Shown: positions 35,411 to 47,387 of the stretch, in pieces
Position numbering within the stretch: position 1 is the first letter of the stretch
Layout: each line of letters opens with the position of its first letter
Assembly: GCF_000002235.5 (NCBI RefSeq)
Contig: NW_022145606.1
Location: 18,864,254 to 18,928,253 of the forward strand
Length of the DNA: 64,000 bases
Reading direction: 5' to 3'
From: Strongylocentrotus purpuratus
Taxonomy: Eukaryota; Echinodermata; Echinoidea; Camarodonta; Strongylocentrotidae
Notes under the pieces: generated by a model
Databases searched by the model: none
Told to the model about the DNA's origin: nothing
Seen by the model: only the letters and a program-made list of their open reading frames with translations
Program-made: the position numbers and the translations under genes

Positions 35411-38400
35411 ATGGCTGAGAAGACTGAGAAAGAGAAAGCTCCAAGCTCTTTAGAGAACCTGACGTGTCCATTATGTCTTGATATCTTCGACGAAGCAACG
35501 ATCCTGACTTCATGCAGACACACCTTCTGTCGGAAATGTCTCAAGAACTATGACCTTTCCCACCAGGATCTCGATCACATGATCTGTCCTCTTTGCAGAA
35601 AGATCACCAAGTTGTCTGTAAACCGTGTCGATGATTTCCTCACCCATGTGACTGTCAACGGACTTGTAGACAATTACCACGCCAAGTGTGGGGGGATGAA
35701 TGCTGTCCTTGAGATGCGTCCAAAATGCACTGCTTCCAAGTTTCATCAAGAATCAGATGCTGTATCATTCTGTAAAACGTGTAATAATTACATGTGCACT
35801 GATTGCGACTGCAGCCATGCGCTGCTGACATCAGTCTTTGAAGGTCATGAGATTGTATCCATACAGGATATCATCGACGGGAAGGTCAGCATAGGTCATC
35901 TATCTGAGAAGTGCTGCATCCACAAACAAGAGAACAAAGATATGTTTTGTGAGGATTGTAAGGTTCATGTCTGTCACAAGTGCGTGATCGTCGGTCATCA
36001 AAATCACAACATCAAGAATCAGGATGACTTCGAGCAGCAGTTACGTCTTAAGGTAAGTCGGTATTTGACAAAAAATACTTGCGTTTGGCTAAGGCCTGAC
36101 AAATTTACTCATACAATTCAGATAAGGGAAGATATCGTAGGCGCCGGAAGAGGCGAGAAGAGAGGTTGATGTCCCGCATTATTCAAAATGTGGAAAAATT
36201 CGATTCTGGCCCACCCCGAAGGACAAATAAAGGAAAATTACATTTAGTTCCTTTGCAACTTAATAAGATTTCAAGTGCCCTGAAAAGTAACTCTCAGCAT
36301 CCTAAAATTAAAATTTTCTCCAAGCGGTCGCTACATACTATCCTTCAAATATATAGACTCTGTGTTTATTATGTTTGTAAAAACTGTCTTTAATAAAGAC
36401 ACGGCGAGCATGGGAGAAGGTATTCCTATCTATCAAAGTGTTGAGGCAAAATGAGATCCACCCCTCTCCCCTTTACAATCAGCCCATAGTATCATTATTC
36501 GTATTATTATCATTAAACTGCTTTTGTTATCGTTATTACTATATGTATCATTTTTGAAAACTTTTTGAAAATTTCTATTTTTGTGTGTATATTGAAAACA
36601 AAAAATATGTATCATAATTATTTAAGTTATTATTTTTATCATGATGATATTAATAATTATTATGATAATATTATTACTATTTGGCTTATATCCATTATGT
36701 TTATCTGATATTACTGCTTTCATACAAATGGACTTATTACAATGACTGGATTTCCTTTTAACCCTAATAAGCCCGGGGGAGGGGTTGGGGGCATAATACC
36801 CCCCCCCCTGTCGAATTTTTGCCGCTGCATCAAAACCCCTGAACTTCTGGCGCTGAAATTTCATGAGTTTTCCCCTATATCTCCCGCACATTTTGATATC
36901 AAATTTGTCATGGGCAGACCTATGGTTCGGGTGTTAGGTGACGGAATATCATCACATGTCAATCAAAATATGTAATTCTCACAAAATGTGCGTGTGTTAG
37001 TATATTGCAGTTATTTGATCTTTATCAAAATCAATATCATGAGTGATTTATTTTCATGTTAAGCAGTCATACATTCATGCTTATACTTGTTTAGTACTGG
37101 CCAAACATTTTTTTAAATTCACATAATGAAATACATAAGAAATTAAAACCAATAGTATAAATAAGAAATTGGTAATTATAAATATAAAAGAAACTGACGC
37201 GTTTCACCCTCAAAATATTGTACAAACATATTTGTACCTGCATGTGTGTGTTTATTTGTATGTTTGTATTTATTACAAACTATTATATTTCGATTGATAA
37301 ATGATATTACTCAACTAAAACAGCAACTTCAAATCAAATCAAATCTGCCCATGGATGCATTGTTCAAAATCACGCACTTTTTGAAAATTTCTATTTTTTG
37401 TGTGCATATTGTCATAAAAATATTAATAAAGACATGAAAAAAATAAATATAAAAGAAAATAAACATCACCATCTTATCTAATATACTTCAATCTATCACC
37501 ATGCTAACGTTCACATTAATTGGACATTCCTAGGCCGAGATCTTAGGGAGGGGGGCGTATTAAGACCTCAAATAGCCCAGCCTTTTTAGGGTTAAGAAAG
37601 CAGAAGAAAAAAACAATGTATTCAATTCCTCTGTCCTCATATGATATATGATGATGAGCGTGTGTGTGTGTTTGGGGAGGGGGGGGGGGGGGTTGGTTGA
37701 TCTTACTTTTGTGAAACTTCAGGCGCGGGGTTTTGTTTCATTTTCTGCTCCATGTAATTATCATACATCTCATGCTAGAAAAAAGATCTTTTCACTTCTC
37801 TATTATTTATTTTATTTAGGTGAACGACCTTGTCCAGCGATGTGCCGCTAAGAAGACAGAACTGGAGAAGAACATTCAGAATGTTGAAGTACAACGCCAG
37901 GAAGTATACACTGCCGTGCAGAAACTACTGGACGATGTCAGTCAAGCCTATATCATCAAGGCCAAAGTGCTTGAAGAAAACCATCAAAGTCTCATCGAGC
38001 AGATCAATGCAGTAAAGTGGAGTTTCGATGACGACCTCAGCGTCTTGAAATCCAAGGATCGACAGAGGATTAAGAGTATTTGTAGTTCAATAGCACTGGT
38101 ATCTAATGACAGACTGGGTCGTCTTGAGACAGACAGTCTGTCTGCTCATACCTTGCTCTGTGAGGAGCTGGATGACATGCTGAAGGAGGCTACTGATCAC
38201 ACTTCTGCTGCAGCCATTACGAAGAAAGGACATAAGAAGAGGTTCAAGCCTGCAGATGATACTCATCTGGACCTCGGTAGCATCTCAGAATCAGATCCCA
38301 AGTTGCAAGTCATTCAGTGTGTAGATCTACGGGGAAAGATGAATGGTATGACCAAGTACTCTGATGACAGTGTGGCTATCGCATATAGAGGTACACAGGG

Positions 38401-39082
38401 TATAGATATAATTGATTCAGCTGGTAAACAGGAGCAGTATACAAACATACCAAGTAACATTGGGTGTTATGATCTTGTGTTTCAACAAGACAGGTCATTA
38501 TGCATATCGACGGGTAGCAAAGAAACACACATATATTCTCCCAATGGATCCAGGAAATCAACCATCCACGTGGAAGACAATATCTATTTTCTCAAACTAA
38601 ACAGAAGTCCATCAAATGAAATCCTCATCGCTAACGCTGGGAAGCAAATATATGTCTATGACCCGACTGGATCCGCTCTCAAACGCACTGTTTCAACAAA
38701 ACACAACATTACGAGGCAGGTATCTGCCACCAGGTCAGGTTTGATCGTCACGAGTTCATGTTATTTCACCAATCCAAGCGTGGTGACGGTCTATGACAGG
38801 GATGGTAATGCTGGTAATTCTCTACAAGCTCCAAGCGGTGTCCAGCTGTATGCTGCCGTGGATGAGCAGGATAGGGTGTATGTAGCGAGTGTTGATTGTA
38901 AGAATGGTGACGTAGTGATCAGGCTCTATGACCTTGATGGTCTGAACCTGAAGGAGAGAGTGGAGTTCATTGTTCTTAATCTGACGCTTAAAAATAGTTG
39001 GTGCTACTTGGTTTCCCTCTCTCCAGACATGCTCGCGTTTGCTTGTTACAAGAAGTTGTATTTTATCAAAGTAACACTGTAA
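35411..39082 (+). CDS. TRIM-3: RING/B-box/coiled-coil/propeller TRIM-like protein
   Basis: Coding exons are 35411-36052 and 37820-39082, joined by a phase-0 intron, giving 634 residues. The zinc ligands of RING and B-box 2 are present. Between RING ligands C35 and H37 this copy has arginine where all others have glycine (SCRHTFC), and it begins MAEKTEK rather than MAQQTEK. Exon 2 has the coiled coil and about six propeller-like repeats. Its last 40 codons match TRIM-2 almost exactly (IVLNLTLKNSWCYL), as does the downstream flank. Without the intron's splice, exon 1 reads on to a stop near 36167, giving a 252-residue RING/B-box form; whether that is ever made is unknown. Confidence 0.85.
36053..37819 (+). 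other. Intron of TRIM-3
   Basis: This 1767-base intron has donor GTAAGT and acceptor TTTATTTAG. It holds an 830-bp piggyBac-like MITE (36762-37591). The rest is AT-rich sequence shared with the other introns, plus TG and G runs near 37661-37692. Confidence 0.75.
36762..37591. mobile_element. PiggyBac-like MITE, TTAA target
   Basis: The left end is TTAA/CCCTAATAAG and the right end is CTTTTTAGGG/TTAA, so the inverted ends start CCCTA as in the piggyBac superfamily and the target is TTAA (36758-36761 and 37592-37595). The other TRIM introns have an uninterrupted CCTTTTAAGGAAGCAG here, an empty sister site. There is no transposase; the element is 830 bases and non-autonomous. Confidence 0.8.
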
Positions 39083-41459
39083 TCCATCTCACTCTCTTTA
39101 TTATCATTATTGGTGTTGTGTATACCTCTCTGCTCCAGCTCTACTCTAATATGGGCCTATAATTAACGTGTCATATCATATTGTTTAATTATGTTTTATA
39201 GTGCCTGAATACCGTTGTCATTATCCAAGCAATTCCCTCTTTTAAAATAGTATGTAAATACTTTACGTAAAATATGCATCTACTTCTTCCATTGTGTAAT
39301 CGCATCTCCTAGATATTTACTGAAAGCCAGTGATATGATATTACATGTATAATGTACAACTTGGAAATTGGTAAGATATTGATTGACTTATTATTAGTTT
39401 TATTTCTTATGTTGTTATTCCCAAAGTATTTCGTTTAAAGAGAAGGTTGAGTTCCGGGAAGAGGTGAAAAATAGTTTGTCAGCGTTATCATTGTTATTAT
39501 GCAAGTGTGGAAAAACATCAGATGAAACATGTTCCCTGAAAAGCATGGCTCTTAAAATGTCCATATATTCGAAATATGGCGTGTAACATCATAACAATCG
39601 GGACGGATTTTTATGCCACGTGTTCGTGTAGTCCCATATACATATTTTTGTGTACAGTGCTTGTAACTTCACCGAGACTGGACTAAATTTGTTATCATTT
39701 TGATTCCAGAACCTTGCAGTACACACCAATACATATATGCTAGATTACCAACTTTTGTATTGATTCCACTATTTTTCTTTCACAATGCAATCGCACGACC
39801 AGAACTAAACTTTACCTTAAATGTTTGTGCTTATATTTCTTGACTTATATATTGTGATTATTTTGTATCTTTTTGGCTCTCACGGGTCATCCTGTGGGTC
39901 ATCCTGTAAAGTTATTGGTACTATTATTTTGTTTCAATTTTACAATATCCTTTACAATATCATTTTACTCTTCATATGGATGTTACATTGAACTTGCCTA
40001 ATACATCAAATTAAATTTAAAAAATCATGGGAGGACCCTGGTGCGATATTCCATCAAAAATTCCTTCGTATTCACTTTGCACTCTATCTGAAAAGCCATT
40101 AAATTGAAAGCTCCGGGAACTGATAATGTGATGTAGAGAATGATGTAGAGAAGAACAATGTATCAACACAGAATAGGCCAAGTTTAACAATCGGAAGTTC
40201 AGCTTCTTGACTAAAACATCCTAAGTACTTTATAAATATTATTATATCTTGGAAAATGTTTACTGTATTTCTGTAATGATATATAACGTCACTTTTTGCG
40301 TATTTTAAAATTGATTTCGGCAGTTTTTCTTTCCATAATAATTGCCGCTTTAATTAAATTCAGTTTAGTTAAATTATATTAAATTGGATTCAATCATACA
40401 TATAATCTGATAACCATAAACAGTGGTTGGTCTGAAAACCAATCCAGACCTTCATTGTTTTCTTTTCAGTTTTTGTGTCATGATAATGTTCCTACATCTC
40501 CCTCCTAACAATGTTTGGTGCATGGATATGCAGTGACGCAATATGATTGACCAAACCCGAGGATAATGTTAAGCTTGATTTTGTTCCTCGTATGGTCTAA
40601 GTAACTTTGTTCGGTCAATTCTTATGGGGAAAATGGGGTGACTATTTCGGGACAGACTACTGTCTGTTTCAAACACAGTTGTGTGAAGTACCTTTAAAGG
40701 GAATCCAACCTGGAAATTAAACTACCGACTAGAGAAAAGCAGAAAAATCCGAAAAGTAGACTGGTGAAAGTTTGAATGAAATCGGACAGAATTGAGAAAT
40801 TTATGAATTGTTTAGAGTTGTAATCACTATAAATATAGGCTGTTTAAACTGACTGAATCGGTAATGTCTCTGTGATGTAGTGGCGGACAACTTGCCCAAT
40901 TTCTTCCAACACACACAAGTACTAACATTTCAAAAGGGAGAAGGCGCTTAGGCGAAAAACGGAAATATAATTATATTTGTGTACACGACAAACGGGACTG
41001 CGTCATTATGACCAATCCGCCAATTTGAGATCCACTTTTATACAAATGAACTTATTACAAGGGTTGGATTACCCTTTTACATATCGAAGTTTGTTTTTGT
41101 GTGTGTGTATTTTCCTCTATTGTCCTTTTTTTTCCTTAACTTAAAAAGTTATAGAAAGTATGTATACGCTTTAAATGTTGCCTATATATCACAATAACAT
41201 GTTCATTTTATATATTTGTGGCAGATCTAGATTATACTTGTCTTATGTGATATTGACATCCATAAACTTAGTATTCTCGTGTTATTACTGCAAGCCTTTC
41301 CAAAATAAAATCACATGAATGTAAACTTTTCTGAGTATAAAAATGACTGATTCAATTTGTTTAATCGTTAATGAGATGATAAAAAAAATGTATAGATGAA
41401 GCGCTAGCTGACGTAGAATTTGGTAATATTGATCCTTCATAGGTTACACTTTGATCACG
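39083..41459 (+). repeat. Downstream region of TRIM-3
   Basis: This is nearly identical to the region after TRIM-2 over its whole length. At 39630-39818 it keeps a longer part of the AGGTAAAGACC-type MITE (GTCCCATATACAT motif) than the TRIM-2 copy. No gene is seen. Confidence 0.65.
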
Positions 41460-41576
41460 TGTTGCTGTCCATACGCTGTAAGATCTCTTTCCACGTTTCT
41501 TAGCATACCGTGTTATCTCACACTGTATGGAAAGCAAGATATCATCGCAGTTGGGTGTCCATACGCTGTAATATCG
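41460..41576. repeat. 90-bp minisatellite, about 1.3 units (TRIM-3 side)
   Basis: A short array sits at the same position relative to the flanks as the 27-unit array at 30089-32565. It includes GTCCATACGCTGTAAGATC and CACTGTATGGAAAGC. Confidence 0.8.
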
Positions 41577-41745
41577 AAGCACATGTTTTTCAGATGATCT
41601 CTTCCTCCTCTCTATTTCTCTATTCATTCTCAGAGTTAGATTGATTCTGTCTGTTACTTTTCCTTTTTTCTTCTCTTGCATGCTCTTTTCTTTTGTCTTT
41701 CTTGCGAATTATCACTCATCGTCTCGATCATTGACTACTGTCCTC

Positions 41746-41778
<33 letters not shown>

Positions 41779-42514
41779 CCTCATACCCACCTTCTTCCAA
41801 TATAAATATGCTACACATGAAGACAAATCTACGGTTTAACTGTAGTTATAACAACCAATATAGACAGGTCAATGAAGTAACATTCAAGCATTGATGAAAA
41901 ACAAATGTTCATACTAATATCCTGTTTTTGCAAGCTGTATATGGCTTTAAATGATAATTAGTATTGCTTTATCTGTTAAAAAAATAAACGAGTAATACAT
42001 TTAAAAAGATGTGATACTACGCTACATAACTCATAAATATGTAAAATCTCAGTCGCACGGACGAGAGCAACACATGACCGACCCCAGACCGCATAAAATA
42101 AAAGTCACGTTATCCCGAATGTCAAAAAACAGATCGGTGTGGAGTCGGTTTGAGTCAGTCTCGTGGCATCATTGAGGTATTACTGGCTCTACAGAGAATA
42201 CAAATGAGCAATTGAGCTCCTATTAATTAACCAGCATACAAACCAATTGTGGTATCTAATTCTTCCTTAACATATTCCGATCGTAACTTAATTCATAAGA
42301 AAATGGATATTGCACTTCTCAATTAGGCTGATTGCCATTCAAGTAAAATACAGCTAAACACATTTTAAATACCAGTACACGTGAAAGACTCCATGCATGG
42401 CTGATTGTCAATGAAACGGAGTTAGGTCTTTTGTCAATACTGCTTGTTGCTACGGCAGGCAGCCAGTGAAAACGAACTTTTAAAATTAAATTATGGAAAT
42501 GCAAGCATCAAAAT
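41577..42514. repeat. Block C, third partial copy
   Basis: This matches block C for about 800 bases, with a TC microsatellite at about 41740-41780. The match to block C ends near 42390. The last 100 bases are not clearly shared. No gene is seen. Confidence 0.6.
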
Positions 42515-42829
42515 AAACTAACAGAACTTCGTTATTACTTGCTCATTTTCCCTGATTGAGGTGTCATACGAAAGAGCAGAAAATGAACTTTCTAGAAATA
42601 TGATTTTGTTTGAAATTCGCCACCAAATGACTTTTTGGTTTCCTTCCTTCAAATTGCTGTTAATCACTCACGCGTGAAATATGCATTATATGAGTTGTAT
42701 ACAATGAAAGCTTTACAAATATGTGTCATTTATTAATTATAATTGTGATTAAGTTATGATATAATGTAATTTCCTATTGTATGTTACAAGATGCTTTGTA
42801 TTCCTATACAAATGAAGATTAGGTTGTGT

Positions 42830-43094
42830 CACTATGAACATGACGGAAAAAAAGAGGACAAAATATACAGTTCCTCATTCTACCCTCAACAATTGCTGTG
42901 GTAGACAAAGGAACATCCTTCACTGCTATTATGTAAACATGTGTAGAACAGGTGTCACATGCATATTCAGCTGTTCTACACATGTTTACATAATAGCAGT
43001 GAAGGGATGTTCCTTTGTCTACCACAGCAATTGTTGAGGGTAGAATAAGGAACTGTATATTTGTCCTCTTTCTTTGCCCGTCATGTTCATAGTG
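42830..43094. mobile_element. CACTA-like palindromic MITE
   Basis: The ends are CACTATGAACATGACGG at left and the inverse at right, and nearly the whole 265 bases fold into one long hairpin with arms of about 120 bases. The flanking TGT (42827-42829 and 43095-43097) is a likely 3-bp target duplication. The sister site near 56450 reads AGGGTGTGTACGC without the element. CACTA-type ends and a 3-bp duplication fit the EnSpm/CMC group. Confidence 0.75.
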
Positions 43095-44348
43095 TGTACG
43101 CATGTACATTACACGTACGTACAGAGTGAATGGTTTAGCCACTGACCGTTATCGCTTCGAGCTTCATGGCCACTTTAGTTTTGTAGTTTTTTATATAATG
43201 ACTAGCAGGACCCGCGGAAATCCGCGGGATTCTAGAGGGGGGCGGGGGGGGGGGGTGTAAATAGATATATAGAGACTGTCTAAATTAAAACCACCAAGAA
43301 CTTTATTTGCCATTCAGGCTATTAAAAAATATACATGTTTAGCGTCCCCGCCCGCTTCCTTTTTGGGGGCCGCCTCCTATTTTTTTTTTTTTTTTGAATT
43401 TGTTTTGAATTTTTTTTTTTTGAAAGAAAAAAAACATGAAAAGCACTGCTAAAATGTATTTCTGATTTAAAAAAAGAAAACAAAAAAATTGTCGGCCGCC
43501 ATCTTGAAAAATAGCCCCAATGTCAGGGAAAATGTACGGAGCGGCCATTTTGAAAAAAAAAAAAAGGGGGCCTCTTCCTTCCCATTTTTCGAAAAAACAG
43601 GACGCTATAAGCATGTTTTTTTTTTAATTTGGCCTTATATTCAATAAAATAAAAAAATCCAACTGTACCGGTAGTTATTCTTTAAGCCACTGGAACTGCG
43701 TAGAGTTCCGTAGTGTGGGGTACCGACTACGCAGAAATTAGGCTGCGTATTAATGGAAAATAGTCCCTGCGTAGGTTATGCGTAGGCTGGCCTACAGGTT
43801 TGCTTATGGTTGCTTACTGTGTGGAAAGCTTTTACTGCTTTATCGATCTGGCGTAGGGTAGCGTACTGTTGCGTAGGCATGTAGCGTAGTGTTGCGTAAA
43901 AAGGCGTACTTTCTGCGTCAAGTTGCTACGCCGAAAGTACGCGAAAAAAATTAAACATGTTGAATTGTTTTCGTTCATCTTGCGTACCCCTTTCCGTCCC
44001 TCAGCATATAGTAACGTAGGCCAGCGTAGTTGGTACGCAACACTTCGCAACTCTACGTATTGACCCCACGCCAATTAGTGACCCGCAAGTGTCACAAATA
44101 AAGTATTAAAAATATGCTCATCTGACCCTTATTAAACGCCTAAAACCCCCGAGCTTTCGGGGGTTTATGGCCCCTTGAAACCCCTGGACCCCACGCCTAT
44201 ATTATATATACACTCAACTCAGGACCCGCGGAAATTCGCGGGATTCTAGAGGGGGGCGCAGGCAAAAAATTAAGTTTTTCATTTCGGGGGCTCCATTTCA
44301 AATTTTTGGGAAATTTTCGGGGGCTACTTTTTCAACTTTCGGGGGCTC

Positions 44349-44889
44349 TTTTTTCTGGGGCTACTTTTTCAATAATTCATAAAAGGATAGGCCTACACTT
44401 TGTTGAGATTTGTTTAGTAGGCTAAGGTTTCAGGCTTCCTACTTCATAATTGCCTATTTAAAAAAAAAAAAAATTCTAGTTCAATAACTAAGTTTTCATG
44501 CATTGATTTGATGCAAGAACTGTAACATAATAGACCCTAGATTGTGATTATTTCTGACCATGAATTTCGATAATCATTTTTCAAAGTAAAATTTTCACAA
44601 GAAAATCAGACAGTCGTTTCTTTTTTCTGGGGATACTTTTTCATTAATTCATAAAAGGATAGGCCTACACTTTGTTGAGATTTGTTTAGTAGGCTAAGGT
44701 TTCAGGCTTCCTACTTCATAATTGCCTATTTAAAAAACAAAACATTTTTCTAGTTCAATAACTAAGTTTTCATGCATTGATTTGATGCAAGAACTGTAAC
44801 ATAATAGACCCTAGATTGTGATTATTTCTGACCATGAATTTCGATAATCATTTTTCAAAGTAAAATTTTCACAAGAAAATCAGACAGTC
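44349..44889. repeat. Tandem duplication inside the Helitron
   Basis: Two copies of about 270 bases (44349-44616 and about 44620-44889) differ by only a few bases. Each runs from CTTTTTTCTGGGG to AAGAAAATCAGACAGTC. The second half of the repeat recurs weakly at about 45210-45330. Confidence 0.85.
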
Positions 44890-45077
44890 TTTTAAAAACG
44901 TAGACATTAGTAATACTTTTACTAATTCTAAGCTCAGGTTTCGTAAATCTATTCACGAAACTATATTGAAATCGCGGCAATAATGATGCAAACCAACAGA
45001 TAACAATTTCAAAGTGTCAAATCTCTTCGACTCGAGCTCAGCTCAGCTGAACTCACACACACTGCAGCGTAACTCCA

Positions 45078-45145
45078 GGAAGCTCGAACACCGGCGCCGC
45101 AGGCGTCGGACGCCTGCGGTGCGCGGTGCCGGTGTTGGAGCTTCC
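45078..45145. repeat. GC-rich palindrome inside the Helitron
   Basis: The arms GGAAGCTCGAACACCGGC and GCCGGTGTTGGAGCTTCC pair almost fully. Between them, CGCAGGCGTC and GACGCCTGCG form an inner stem. It stands out from the AT-rich surroundings and could be an internal or former Helitron terminator or a captured sequence. Confidence 0.75.
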
Positions 45146-46384
45146 CGAGCAGCGCAGCTGCACTGTGTGTATGTGTATGTGTGTTGACTGAAGGCAGCTT
45201 GCGACTGAACTACCAGTCCAATGATTTTCTTGTGAAAACTTTCCTTTAGAAAATGATAATCAAAATTCAGTAAACATGGCCGTAATAATCACAAAATAAG
45301 CTTTGATTTCATACCTCCATTCACGAAAACTATATCAAAATCGCGGCAATCATGATGGAAATAGGTCTCTAAGTTTGGACGTCGACTGGAAGCCCCGTGT
45401 ATCTCTTGTGCAGCTACTACAAAGCACATCCTAGCTACAACAAAGCACATCCTATAGCAAGACGCTTTACTCTGGGTAATCCCGACCCTGTGCATCGTGC
45501 ATTTAATACGCAACTTAATGTGAGTGGATGGTCATCGGTCGTGTGTCTACGGATGTAATGTTGAATATCCATGAGGTATCTCTGTCGTCACGCATATCAT
45601 GCATTATGCATATCGCGTCTGTTTTCGCCCTGGACGTCGACACGGAGGAGGACCTCGGGCGGAGTATAGCCAATTCCACAGAGTAGACTCTCCAGCGGAC
45701 GATGGCACCGGGCACGGGTACCCCGAGGGGAGGGTTCAGGAGGAGATAGTTGCACCAACTTCGGTCGGCGATCTCATTAAAAAATAATAGAAAGAAAGGC
45801 TGGCGGAGACGTCACGCCCCCCCCCCCCCCCGCGGAGCCTTAGCGTATTACTTATATAGATAGAATATATCTTGTTTGGTTCTACCTGGAATAAATTGAA
45901 AATGATCGAATATAAAGATATGGTGATGTTCTTTGTTGTGTCGGTTTGGTAAAACATTTCGTTCATTTGCCCATTTTGTATTTTTAGGAGACACACTTTC
46001 CTCTGTTAAAGATTACATCTAATTTGGCGATAGGAAGACGTGTTGCTTCTTCCTCGTACAGGACAATTGTTTTCCATCTTGAGATCGTTTCATGATGTCT
46101 TACTGATCTACTTTCTGCCTGTATCGCGCGCGGTCTCGTGTTCGTAGCTGAAGTTCGGTGCTCCCCAAGGTAATTATAATGTGTCATTGTTATGTTTGTA
46201 TAGTATAGCAAAGGTCGTAAGATCAATAGGAAAAGATGTATTTCCGTTTGAGTTTGCGAATTAGGAAATAAGTTTAAAGGTGCTAAATATCGGCTGCGCG
46301 CGCACTCTCTGTGGGAAAACCACTTCTATTCATAGATTTAGGAGGCACAAACTGCATTATATTCACAGACAATCGACTGATAGT

Positions 46385-47099
46385 TTTTACTTAAAATTAG
46401 TATTGACAGAGAGATAGACAATGTAACAACTATCTCATTCTGGTGTACATGTATATACAAAATATTAGTCTTCCGGAATAAGTATGGTTTCAACGAAAGC
46501 CGTTTCAAACTAAAATACGTATATATTTGAAAGAGAAAAGAAAAAATACTTGTTGTGTTGTAAAATCAAGAGCTAAAAAAAGCCAGACCAAGAGTTTTCA
46601 GGGAAACTGTTAAAAGCACTTTAAATGAAAAGAAGCAAAATATTGTACAGTTGAGAAAATATGTGATTTCTGTTGATAACATTGTACGTCAATCATATTT
46701 GTTCTCACAACTTTATTTTGATGCTTGAATGTATACACCTCATTTGAGGCACACACAAACAAACAAAGCTACGCATACTTAGTTAGTGTTCTTACTAAAA
46801 TGCTATAATAATTATGGTCATTTGTTTAGTTGTCCTGTGATGATATAAAAATAAAGCAGAAGTCAAATGAAAAACTTTGGGTTTCTTGGACGTAGTGATA
46901 TATCATAATAGTTCGGGGTAGTTGATGTAGTACTGTAGTGCTCTCTATAGATTGGGATAAGATTTGTTTGGGGCCAAATTTCGTTACCGTTATGTGAAAA
47001 TATTATGTCAGCTATAAACGTTTACTATGAATTGTAAATATAGATTGCTAATACAAATCAAAGAGAACACAAACATCACGAAAAAGTTGTTTAATTTCA
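46385..47099. repeat. Copied 0.7-kb segment in the TRIM-4 upstream region
   Basis: These bases are almost identical to 52397-53115 in block E and less so to 62333-63055. The TRIM-5 upstream region goes straight from GATAGTTT to AGCATCG at this point (about 57077-57090), so the segment is an insertion. No inverted ends or target duplication are clear. Confidence 0.8.
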
Positions 47100-47387
47100 G
47101 CATCGTTATTAATTGTATATAATATATACACCTCAATAGAAGCTCAGTATTTTCGATCAAAGTAATTCGCTCCTCTTTCGTCACATATTTGTAATCAACG
47201 TGAGAACTTGGTACAGAATTGCATGCATGCACTCAGGACAAAATCTATCACTGCATACTTCGTGCTTACATGAACTGATTGTTGGCTTCTAGTGTTAGTA
47301 GTTATTGCGTTTTTAGGGACATTGGATATATATAAGCGTAGAATGAGCTCGTGTTTGTAATAAGCCAGAAACCCGCTATATGTACCA

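Larger units (their letters stand above)
43202..45863 (-). mobile_element. Helitron, non-autonomous, with two 3' termini
   Basis: Read on the minus strand, the element starts TCTATCTATATAAGTAATAC (about 45863 downward). It ends with a GC hairpin (CCCGCGG, loop, CCGCGGG), then TCCTG and CTAG at 43205-43202. This is the classic Helitron layout: 5' TC, a 3' hairpin and CTRR, with no inverted ends and insertion between A and T. The empty sister site is near 56561-56571 (ATAATGATATATC). A second, very similar 3' hairpin lies at about 44217-44255. Inside are a tandem duplication of about 270 bases (44349-44889) and a GC-rich palindrome (45078-45145). No Rep/helicase gene is present. Confidence 0.75.
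42515..47387. repeat. Block D with three insertions, upstream of TRIM-4
   Basis: Relative to the cleaner copy at 56041-57372, this block holds a CACTA-like MITE (42830-43094), a Helitron (43202-45863) and a 0.7-kb copied segment (46385-47099). Bases 47100-47387 carry the TRIM-4 leader. An antisense frame (45984-46226) corresponds to frames at 13862-14152 and 56681-56923. Confidence 0.75.

Noticed and set aside
43339-43614. Phenylalanine/lysine-rich frame in the Helitron
   Set aside because: It comes from T runs; no motif or conserved start.
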